Assembly (NCBI GenBank): GCA_949752745.1
Contig: OX457027.1
Location: 12,379,593 to 12,443,592 of the forward strand
DNA length: 64,000 nucleotides
DNA from: Protula sp. h YS-2021
Taxonomy: Eukaryota; Annelida; Polychaeta; Sabellida; Serpulidae
Direction: 5' to 3'
Under the pieces are notes generated by a model. The model was not told the DNA's origin. It ran no database searches and saw nothing but the letters and a program-made list of their open reading frames with translations. Of the stretch, positions 55,240-64,000 are shown one piece after another (the first letter of the stretch is position 1; each line of letters starts with the position of its first letter). A program made the position numbers and the translations under genes.

Positions 55240-55545
55240 ATGGCAGTAAATCACAACCAGTCACACGTCTTAAATGGCAGTAAATCGCAACCAGTCACAC
55301 GTCTTGAATAGCATTAAAATCACAGCCAGTCACATGCCATGACTGACAGTAAATCGCAACCAGTCACATGTCATGAATGGCAGCGAATCACAACTAGTCA
55401 CATGTCATGAATGGCAGTGAATCACAACCAGTCACAGCCATGAATGGCAGTAAATCACAACTAGTCATACGTCTTGAATAGTAGTAAATCACAGCCAGTC
55501 ACATGTCATGAATGGTAGTAAATCACAACCAGTCGCACGCCATTA
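55240..55545 (+). repeat. 34 bp minisatellite, right part
   Basis: About nine copies of the unit seen at 47540-47783, in the same and not the inverted orientation. Confidence 0.9.
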
Positions 55546-55789
55546 CAGATTGGTCACTAGCATTTGAAAGGTTCCTGAACAATCACAATAAATACACAAG
55601 TCGCGAGATTGGCTGCTTTGGAGAAAAGCCCCTCTGTTTTGACAGACGTGGAGAATATCCCCTTCATGGGGCGGAGAAGATCCCCTTCGGTGAAAACTCC
55701 TAAACGTTACTTCTGTTTCAAGCGGCCTGTTAATCGTATTGGCTTAAACAAGCTATCACAAGTGCGTAAGCAATCCTCATTTACGCCAA

Positions 55790-55873
55790 CATGCACCCAC
55801 TATCAGCATGCACCCACTATTATCATGCACTCACTGTGAACATGCACCCACTATCAACACGCACCCACTATAA
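55790..55873. repeat. ~18 bp short array
   Basis: Five copies of catgcacccactatcaa. Confidence 0.85.
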
Positions 55874-55877
55874 ACGT

Positions 55878-57311
55878 TCGGAGAAAATTCTGATGTCGCA
55901 ATTACACAAGCTGTCCTGTCCGAAAGAGAGATCCGTGTTCTGGAGCGTCCGACGGGATGGTTGACAGACATCCATATACGTCTCGCAAACCAGTTGTTGC
56001 ATAAGGACCATCCTGTTGTCGATGGCTTGCAAGACACCGCTCTTCAGCAGAACGCTTCCAACGGCAGCAACGACCACAAGCTCAATTTGTTCAAATCCTC
56101 CATGTGAACAGAAGCCACTGGATTTTGATTTCCAACATTGGTCAAAAGAAAAATGTTGTGGAGGTTTATGATTCCCTGTGTCGAAAGCCGGTGTTGGGTT
56201 TCGGAAATTCCCCCCATGCCAGAAAACCCCCCGGGTTTTCCAGCATGCATATGCTGCGTACTGGAAAACCTGGCGTGACAGAAATTCCCCCCCCCCCCAT
56301 CCCTAATTTTACACACCATATTTCTGCGTATTGTCAAGGCCTGGTTTTCGATATCCCCCTAATTTTACACACCGTATTTTTCTTGATTTTGAAAAGATAA
56401 AAAAAGACATTTGAAACATAAACATTTTTTCTCGGTTCCAAGTACAGGTACAGTTTTCCCACAAAAACTATTTGGGAAAAAATTCTACAGTTTGCTTTGT
56501 TTTTGAATATACACTTGCAAAGGCTTCAAACCTGTTACTTCAGAGGCAAATGAAAAATGCACTGAAACACTTGACTTGGCCAAACAGATGAGATGTGGTT
56601 TCATCTAAAAATTCCCCGGTTCTGAAAGTGTTTCATATTAACAAATGCTCCTTTTAGAGATTAAGATCTTAAGTGAAAATTAAACCGACTATCGACAGCA
56701 CCGATTTGAATTTTTTTAAAAATCCCCGGTGTCGAAAAAGTTTCGTGAATAGATAAATGCTTTTATGTGAATCAAAGTGTTCAATGGCGTAAAGTACAGA
56801 TGTGGATTCGTTTAAAAATCTCCGGTATCTGAAGTCCTGTGTTTAGGATAACAATTACTAACATTCCCCTGGCAAACCAATGCGCATTACACCTCAGTTT
56901 GGATATTTATCTATAAATTTCCTTGGAATATATAACGTGGCAAAAAAACATGAAATATGGTGTGTAAAGTTTGCCGACTAACGTCTTGCGGGATGCTGCA
57001 TGAATTGTTTACATAAGATATTAGCACCTCGCATATTTGTTTACCTTTTGGCCGTGCTGAGAACCCCCCAAACACCTCAGGGATTACATACCAATATAAT
57101 GTGTTAAATAGGCAAGGGGGTTTTTCAGACGGGGGAATTGTCGTCACGATGCACTGGCTGCAGAAACAAGGGTTTGGGTTTTCAGATTTTTGTGCACCGA
57201 TGCGAAGAAATTAAGTTGTTGATTATGAGCGTCCACCGTCAGACAAATGGTAGCGACTGCGGTGTGTTCGTCTTAGCATGCGCGAAAAGCCGCTTGAGTG
57301 GTCGGAATATT
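55878..57311 (+). pseudogene. broken Ulp1/SENP-like (C48) cysteine protease
   Basis: An open stretch from about 55878 reads LSEREIRVLERPTGWLTD, IHIRLANQLL and GLQDTALQQN, the usual start of an Ulp1-type catalytic domain. It hits a stop at 56104-56106. A frame change near 56090 restores ILHVNRSHWILIS (catalytic His codon 56116-56118) and VVEVYDSL (Asp codon 56170-56172). After about 1 kb of unrelated repetitive sequence the nucleophile motif RQTNGSDCGVFVLACA appears (Cys codon 57258-57260). The His-Asp-Cys order is conserved, but the frameshift and the ~1 kb insertion indicate a dead copy, unless the insertion is an intron. Many invertebrate copies of this family are carried by transposons. 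Which one this came from is not visible. Confidence 0.75.
56200..57130. repeat. repetitive insertion inside the protease remnant
   Basis: Contains two copies of aattttacacaccatattt (56306-56380) and three degenerate ~105 bp copies with aaaaatccccggt and gaaagtgtttc (about 56590-56840). No splice signals strong enough to call it an intron. Confidence 0.5.
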
Positions 57312-57595
57312 CCAAAGAATAATAGATGATGAAAAAATAATGTCGGTAAATAGATACCATAAAAAATATAACCCATTTAAGAACTTAGTTGAACAAAGTA
57401 GAAAAGTACTCGCGAACAGCAGTTAAACAGTGGATAAGAGAGGTGGCAGAAGGAGAATAAATAAAATTGTGTACTTTAATGTGTACTGGCGTTCCGTTTA
57501 CGTTATATGTATGTCGTTGTCCTGTAATCAAGAAATAAAAAAAATTAGTATTAGCGGAGCGAAGGGGATATTATCCAGGTTCAACAATATGAACT

Positions 57596-59730
57596 GAAAC
57601 GAGTAGTCTATGTGATTTAATTTAGGCGACCCAACTCTGGGAGAAACCATATAAAACAAACCCGGCTCGAAGACTAATCAGGAACCATATGACACAAAAC
57701 TGAGGGTTGGCATCGAACGTTCTCTTCCAGCATTCTCTCCCAACGCTCTCTCCCAGCGTTCTCTCCCAGCTTCTACCAAAATTAATGGGATTTTATCCGA
57801 AGGGAATACTTTCCGGGGTGTTTTTCAATAGAGTGTAACCCACGAAACTACTGTACAAGATGGTAACAATAGATCACAAAAATAATCCACTGTGACCTAC
57901 ATCTGGTAGCAGCACAGTGAGTCTGAAAAAGTAATCGCCCCATAAAGACATTTTTTCCGTTTCTTTCTTTTGTTGTAATTTAAGCCCATTTTAAAATACA
58001 GAATCAAAACCTCCTCTGTAGAACAACTAAAAAGCACCACCTCGTGTAACATAAGCCTAAGACGACTGGAGTGCCTCTGAAACTTTCGCATTTAAAATCT
58101 ATCAGTAATACCGAGAGCATTCTGCTTTCCATGTATGTCGTTGTCCTGTAATTAATTGGTTTAAAACGTGTCTCCTTCTCTGAAAGCCTCAGCATAGCTG
58201 GTTACAGCTGGGAGAGGATGCGGGGAGACAACGCTGGGAGAGAACGTTGGAAGAGAACGCTGGGATAGATCGCTGGGAGAGAACGTTAGGAGAGACCGCT
58301 GGAAGAGGACGCTGGGAGAAAAAGCTGGGAGAGAACGCTGGAAGAGAATGTTAGGAGAGAACGCTTGGAGAGAACGTTGGGAGAGACCGCTGGGAGAGAA
58401 CGCTGGGAGAGAACATTGGGAGAGAACGCTGGGAGAGAACGCTGGGAGAGGACGCTGGGAGAGAACGCTTGGAGATAACGTTGGGAGAGAACGCTGGGAG
58501 AGAACGCTGGGAGAGAATGTTATGAGAGACCGTTGGGAGGGAAAGTTGGGAGAGAACGCTGGGAGAGAATGTTGGGAGAGAATGTTGGGAGAGAACGTTG
58601 AGAGAGAACGCTGGGAGAGAACGTTGGGAGAGAACGCTGGGAGAGAACGCTGGGAGAGAACGTTAGCAGAGAACGCTGGGAGAGAAGGTTGGAAGAGAAC
58701 GTTGGGAAAGAACGTTGGGAGAGAACGTTAAGAGATAACGCTGAGAGAGAACGTTGGGAGAGAACGCTGGGAGAAAACGTTGGGAGAGAACGCTGGGAGA
58801 GAACGTTGGGAGGGAAAATTGGGAGAGAACGCTGGGAGAGAATGTTGGGAGAGAATGTTGGGAGAGAACGTTAAGAGAGAACGCTGGGAGAGAACGTTGG
58901 GAGAGAACGCTGGGAGAGAACGCTGGGAGAGAACGTTAGGAGAGAACGCTGGGGGAGAAGGTTGGAAGAGAACGTTGGGAAAGAACGTTGGAAGAGAACG
59001 TTAAGAGATAACGCTGAGAGAGAACGTTGGGAGAGAACGCTGGGAGAGACCGTTGGGAGAGAACGCTGGGAGAGAACGTTGGGAGATAACGCTGGCAGAG
59101 AACATTGGGAGAGAACGTTGGCAGAGAACGCTGGGAGAGACCGCTGGGAGAGAACGTTGGGAGAGAACGCTGGGAGAGAACGTTGGGAGAGAACGCTGGG
59201 AGAGAACGCTGGGAAAGAATGCTGGGAGAGAACGCTTGGAGAGAACTTTGGGAGAAAACGCTGGGAGAGAACGCTGGGAGAGAACGTTGGGAGAGAACAC
59301 TAGGAGAGAACGCTGGGAGAGAACGTTGGGAGAGAATGCTGGGAGAGAAGGTTGGGAGAGAACGCTGGTAGAGAACGTTAGGAGAGACCGCTGGGAGAAA
59401 ACGTTGGGAGAGAACGTTGGGAGAGAACGCTGGGAGAGAACGTTGGGAGAGAACGCTGGGAGAGAACGCTGGGAGAGAACGTTGGGAGAGAACGCTGGGA
59501 GAGAAGGTTGGGAGAGAACGCTGGGAGATAACGTTAAGAGAGACCGCTGGGAGAGAACGTTGGGAAAGAACGTTGGGAGAGAACGCTGGGAGAGAACAAT
59601 AGTATACGGGTCTGTTCTCAGTTGTGTGTCATAATGTGTGCCCCTGATTAGTCTTCGAACCGGGTTTGTTTTTGTATGGTTTCTCCCAGAGTTCGGTCAC
59701 CTAAATTAAATGAGATAGACTACTCGTTTC
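57596..59730. mobile_element. foldback element built on a 13 bp repeat
   Basis: The outer arms gaaacgagtagtcta through aagactaatcagg (57596-57680) recur inverted at about 59650-59730. Inside the left arm are four inverted copies of the 13 bp unit. Inside the right arm the same unit forms a 1.4 kb array. Between them (57771-58200) is unique AT-rich DNA. No coding sequence. Structure and size fit a foldback DNA element with one expanded arm. Confidence 0.8.
58205..59600. repeat. 13 bp satellite
   Basis: About 105 copies of gagagaacgctgg and gagagaacgttgg with occasional gaccgct and gaatgtt. The repetitive ERWERTLGENAGR frames are by-products of the unit. Confidence 0.95.
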
Positions 59731-60790
59731 CGTTTTTGGACACAAGTGATAATGAAGTTTGATTCAGTCACTTTTGTGATACGAACAGATTATTATGTGA
59801 CCCAAAAATTAAAAAATGTAGTTTATCTGTAAGTTATAACGCCTTTTTGTTCGCATTTGCAGTCCAAGACGCGATGCTTGTGTTGAATAGCTCTTCTCAC
59901 CTTTCACCTTTATGCAGCACTGACGAGTGTCAATCTGCATATAAATACATGCCTCATTATTTTGATTGGCTGTTCTAAAAAGACGCTTATGACCAATGTT
60001 CTTCTGGTGTTTCTGAAATCTTAATTCGCACTCAGAACTGGTCAAGTATCCGTGTTAATCATGACAGTCCCCATTAGTGTCCCAATCAGCATTTTGTTTG
60101 GTCAACTGACTTAATTGTTTTTATGACAAAAAAAAAAAGAACGTTTTGATTTTAATTAGATCAGTGAATTAGTTTTATATGATTGCACTTTGATGCTAAT
60201 TTCTTAAGGTTAACTGTGTTACTTTAATTCGCATTTTTAATGGTCGCTGGCCGAAAAGATAGACCGAAACGTCATCTATGGCAATCAAAATAAAGTCACA
60301 TAAGATTTCTCCTGGGTTAGGGCTGGATTCTTATATTTATCTATTTTGAAGATTTGCGATTAATTTGAGCTATGTCAGGCATCACAGTGACGTCATTGTT
60401 CGCCAGGATGTTTCACCTTTAAACCTGATGAAAGCCCTTTTTCCGACAAACCGACATTGATTCTTCTCTGTTTAGAATTCCCAGTCAGTAAGTACTTAAA
60501 AGCAGTGCACCGTCTGATTCTTCTTTCCGTATCCCGACATATAAGTATCTTAAATTAGCTCTGAAAGCATATCAAGTTTCACTAGAATCCCTTTCACCAA
60601 AGCTAAACAAAACCATAGCATATACACCAGTGCTGCACAAAAAATGATAAAATGTCTTATTTCTTTTCGTACTTATGCCAATTATTTTGCAGGACATGAT
60701 CTAAAAATAGATTTCGCAATACCCCCGTCTGGAACGCTGAAGGGTATTTATCTTACGAGGGCTGTTCTCTCATTGGTCAATATGTTGGAC
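59731..60790. other. intergenic, nothing recognised
   Basis: AT-rich sequence. No exon or repeat family was recognised. Confidence 0.45.
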
Positions 60791-60794
60791 CCGA

Positions 60795-61200
60795 TCTGCT
60801 GATCAGTCCCATCTGCAGATGGGCCTGTCCCGTTTACGGATCACCAAACGGGAGGTCCATCTGCAGATCGGCCTCCCCTTTGGCGATCCACAGATGGGAC
60901 AGTTCCGTTTGCGGATTTTTAGCTGCTTCCCATCTGCAGCTCGGCCTCCCCTTTGGCGATCACAGATGGGACAGTCCCGTTTGCGGATTTTTAGCTGCTT
61001 CCCATCTGCAGATCGGCCTCCCGTTTGGCGATCCACAGATGGGACAGTCCCGTTTGCGGATTTTTAGCTGCTTCCCATCTGCAGATCGGCCTCCCGTTTT
61101 GCGATCCACAGATGGGACAGTCCCGTTTGCGGATTTTTAGCTGCTTCCCATCTGCAGATCGGCCTCCCGTTTGGCGATCCACAGATGGGACAGTCCCGGA
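60795..61200. repeat. 73 bp satellite
   Basis: Five to six copies containing gatccacagatgggacag, tcccgtttgcggattttt, agctgcttcccatctgca and gatcggcctcccgtttgg. Each unit holds cccatctgcagat, palindromic with cagatggga, so each can fold. Confidence 0.95.
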
Positions 61201-61344
61201 ATACATTGCTCTCATGGTATCAAGGTTTCTCGCAGGACCAACAGCTGTCAGCACGTTGTTCACTTATATAGCTCTGTACTGACGTTTATCCATAAATTTA
61301 GAACAGAAAGATAACTCCCAGCATCATCTTGTTGGGAGATAGAT

Positions 61345-61668
61345 TGTAGGACCAAACCGCGCCAAGACCAAACCGCCCCCCCCCCCCCCCCCAATTTTGC
61401 AAAGTAGTACTAATAGCTTCATTGATGGTATTGATGTTTAACTATTGTCAAAAAGTGCAATCAGTTATCAAACGTAAATGCTAAGAATTGTACTCCGGTA
61501 CAAAATCATCAATGATCTCCGTTAAATGCTCATCAGTGATCTCCGTTAAATGCATTGGGCGGTTTAGTAATCGGCCGACTTGGTTCTAGGGGCGGTTTGG
61601 TCCTACTTTGCAAAATTGGAGGCAGTTTAGTCCTGGGGCGGTTTGGTCCTGATGCGGTTTAGTCACTA
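61345..61668. mobile_element. small inverted-repeat element
   Basis: The segment taggaccaaaccgc through ccaattttgcaaagta (61347-61407) recurs inverted at about 61594-61665. The spacer contains a 22 bp duplication with tgatctccgttaaatgc. A MITE or foldback remnant without coding. Confidence 0.7.
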
Positions 61669-62234
61669 GGAGATCATTAGTCGGGGATAAAACACATGTC
61701 ATATATGCCATTTCTCTCAGTATGCTGCGCAACACATGCTTTAGATTAGATTCCATACTTAAGGATATCTATAGTATTATGTTGTTCAAGGTAATGTTTC
61801 TTCTATACGTTCAAACTCTGTTGTTCTTAATTCCAGTCAAAGTAACAAAGTTTGAAATAGCAAAATAAAACGATGTTACATCGTTTTCTTCAAAGTTTAA
61901 AAGCATAACGAAGGTCATCCCTTTACTTAATTTATTTTTGGTCAGTCTCGCCCTTTTTACCCTGCAGCAACCATGCGGAGTTATCTGACCTCACGCCCTG
62001 GGTCAGTCGCCCCTCTCCTTAGTTTTCTGGACATGTCCGGATAAACTCTTGCCTGGTAATTATTTGAAAACCATTTTAAAATCTGTTGTCGTTTTGTCGG
62101 TGGGAAGTTGACAGGTTGTATTTCAAATGGCCTGAGAATTTGTAGCTGGATGGGTGGGGGATTGTCTTATATCGTCCCCACCGACTCCCCTTTCCATTCA
62201 ATATTCTTGTTAAGCGTTAATTGATTTGATGATA

Positions 62235-62465
62235 TCTTTAACACTTGACAAGGGTTTGGCCTTCAAGGGTTATATGAATTTGTGCGGGCTGCCGTTGGTA
62301 TCTTTTTTTCTTGACAGTGATCGGATTTCCTGTGTCATCTCCTCCACTGGCACTACGGGCCCTAGGGTCACGAAACGTGAGACTTAGGTAGAACTTGATA
62401 TGAACGTGTGCATGACACTTTTTATTTTCGCCTTCAGTTTCGCAATGTGAAAAGAGTGTATCTTA
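62235..62465 (+). repeat. dispersed repeat, copy 2
   Basis: The direct-orientation relative of 29160-29425. Confidence 0.65.
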
Positions 62466-62599
62466 AGTTTATAAAAATATTTGTCAAACTCAGAAAATGT
62501 ATCGTTTTAATATTGCAATATTTATAAAGCCCTTTCTCAATGATAGCTCAAAGGGCCAGGGTTTTGATCCATAAAGAGATCTTACTTCTGTATTCTTCT

Positions 62600-62895
62600 G
62601 GATTCAGTTCTATATTCTACAGGTTTTGGTTCTATATACAGCAGGTTTTAGTTCTATATTCTGCAGGTTTCAGTTCCATATTCTACAGGTTTTAGTTCTA
62701 TATTCTGCAGGTTTCAGTTCTATATTCTGCAGGTTTTAGTTCTATATTCTGCAGATTTCAGTTCTATATTCTACAGGTTTTAGTTCTATATTCTACACGT
62801 TTCAGTTCTATATTCTGCAGGTGTCAGTTCCATATTCTACAGGATTCAGTTTATATTCTGCAGGTTTCAGTTTTATATTCTGCAGGTTTCAGTTC
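62600..62895. repeat. 22 bp minisatellite
   Basis: About 13 copies of ttctgcaggtttcagttc then tata. Confidence 0.95.
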
Positions 62896-63086
62896 TAACA
62901 CTGCAGACGCAGAGCAATTAAATCTTCTGTCAGGTGTTTCGTGATCAAAGTATCACGGCGTGCAGTTTTGCTAAAAATATAACTTACCAACATTTCGCTG
63001 GCAGAAAATGTGATGTACCGAATAAAATAAACATAAAACAAAGGCCAGTTGTAGTTCTTGCAGAAATCATTGCAAAAAAATATATA

Positions 63087-63816
63087 CAGTTGAACCTCGG
63101 CATCGGACCACCTCCCTCTTGGGACCACCTCTGAATTAGGGCACATTTTTTCGGTCCCGAATGCGCCCCATAGACTTTAATGATTAAGAAAACTCCCAAT
63201 TGGGACCACCTCGGATCGGACCACTTCGGGCCGCTTTTTTTTCGGTCCCGAGCCCCCAAAATGCCTGAGATCGGACCACTGTCAGTCAGTGGGAAAACAA
63301 CTGTATTTTTGCGGCACATTACTTACAACACTGAGCATGTTGCCGTCTTAGATATTGTTGCTAGGGATTATGGTAGCAAGTGTGTAACCAGACAGGGTTA
63401 GTTTTGTTATCAATACTTTTGTACCTTGTCTAATCTATAGCGGCTGACCACATACAGACCCGAGACATCTTAATTTATGTGATGGCTATTCTTTTAGTAT
63501 TTAAGACCACCCAAATGCCACCGAATTCAAAATGACAATTAAATGTGAATTTAAGCACTTAAAGGTAATTTAAATAAGAAAATAATTGTTAAACTTTCTC
63601 AAAATGGAAAGTAGAGAAAAAGTTAATAGAAAAGAAAAGACATAAGTCTCAAAGACAAAATTGAGATAATTAATGTGTTTGGACATCAAACTTGAATCTG
63701 CGGTCAACATGCAAAATTATACCCAAGTAGGATCAGGCCTCCCAAATGGGACCACCTCTGAAATAGCGCACATTTTATCCGGTCCCAAGGGTGGTCCGAT
63801 TTCAGAGGTTCCACTG
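63087..63816. mobile_element. Tigger/pogo-type MITE, 730 bp
   Basis: Inverted ends cagttgaacctc and gaggttccactg, flanked by TA on both sides. Subterminal repeats of gggaccacctctgaa and tcggtccc occur at both ends. No transposase frame, so non-autonomous. Confidence 0.8.
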
Positions 63817-64000
63817 TATATACACATATATTGCAACGGCAAAGATAGGTCGGTCTACAGAAGTAAAAAACAAACTTTCTAGGAAGTAAGCGATCGCCTG
63901 ACTGCTAGCCAATTAGCGCCTCTTATTCTGAAAAATCTATCTACGAGAGTGTTTTTGTATTCAGGGACTTGCGGCTCAGACTTACTGAGGGGGTGGGGGG
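63817..64000. other. end of window, nothing recognised
   Basis: Unremarkable sequence ending in a G-rich stretch. Confidence 0.5.

Noticed and set aside
58348..59634. Glu/Arg-rich repetitive frames that look like a coiled-coil protein
   Set aside because: A 13 bp unit cycles through all frames. It reads open because agag.gaacg has no stop in most phases. There is no gene context.

Overview
This is nuclear DNA from a multicellular animal, most likely a marine invertebrate. No species can be named from sequence alone. The evidence is short GT-AG exons separated by introns of 0.3-4.5 kb, a class C seven-transmembrane receptor of the GPR158/GPR179 type, TATA and AATAAA signals, and many minisatellites, MITEs and foldback repeats. 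Very little of the window is coding.

Layout. (1) 1-19 kb: the 3' part of a plus-strand coiled-coil gene, with five exons at 3735-18971 and a stop at 18971. Its introns are packed with tandem arrays of 18-50 bp units that differ from one intron to the next. A 200-base assembly gap lies at 5814-6013. (2) 19-33 kb: no convincing exon. It holds an old degenerate satellite of about 145 bp period, a 47 bp satellite, a probable SINE and a 167 bp interspersed tandem repeat. (3) 33.0-45.2 kb: ten exons of a minus-strand class C receptor whose splice phases chain perfectly for 478 residues. They cover the end of the extracellular cache domain, a cysteine-rich stalk and all seven transmembrane helices. 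The N-terminus and cytoplasmic tail are not found. Its introns contain a 3.1 kb satellite of 54 bp units, a foldback element and a Tigger-like MITE. (4) 47.8-55.2 kb: a 7.5 kb almost perfect palindrome inserted in a 34 bp minisatellite. Each arm carries an intact 245-residue zinc-finger gene transcribed outwards from the centre, plus tandem arrays of short motifs. (5) 55.5-64 kb: a broken Ulp1-like (C48) protease, a second foldback element built from a 13 bp repeat, a small inverted-repeat element, a 73 bp and a 22 bp satellite, and a Tigger-like MITE.

The best candidate for an undescribed system is the 47.8-55.2 kb palindrome. The flanking minisatellite keeps the same orientation on both sides, which argues for insertion of a defined element and against a read-mirroring artefact. 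The two gene copies differ by one residue. The arms consist largely of arrays whose repeat units match published transcription-factor consensus sites (ETS, CREB/ATF, forkhead, p53 half-site, NF-E2/AP-1). The motif matches are direct observations. Any regulatory role is inference. Exon models were assembled by eye from splice signals, phase and family resemblance; no alignment or database search was run.
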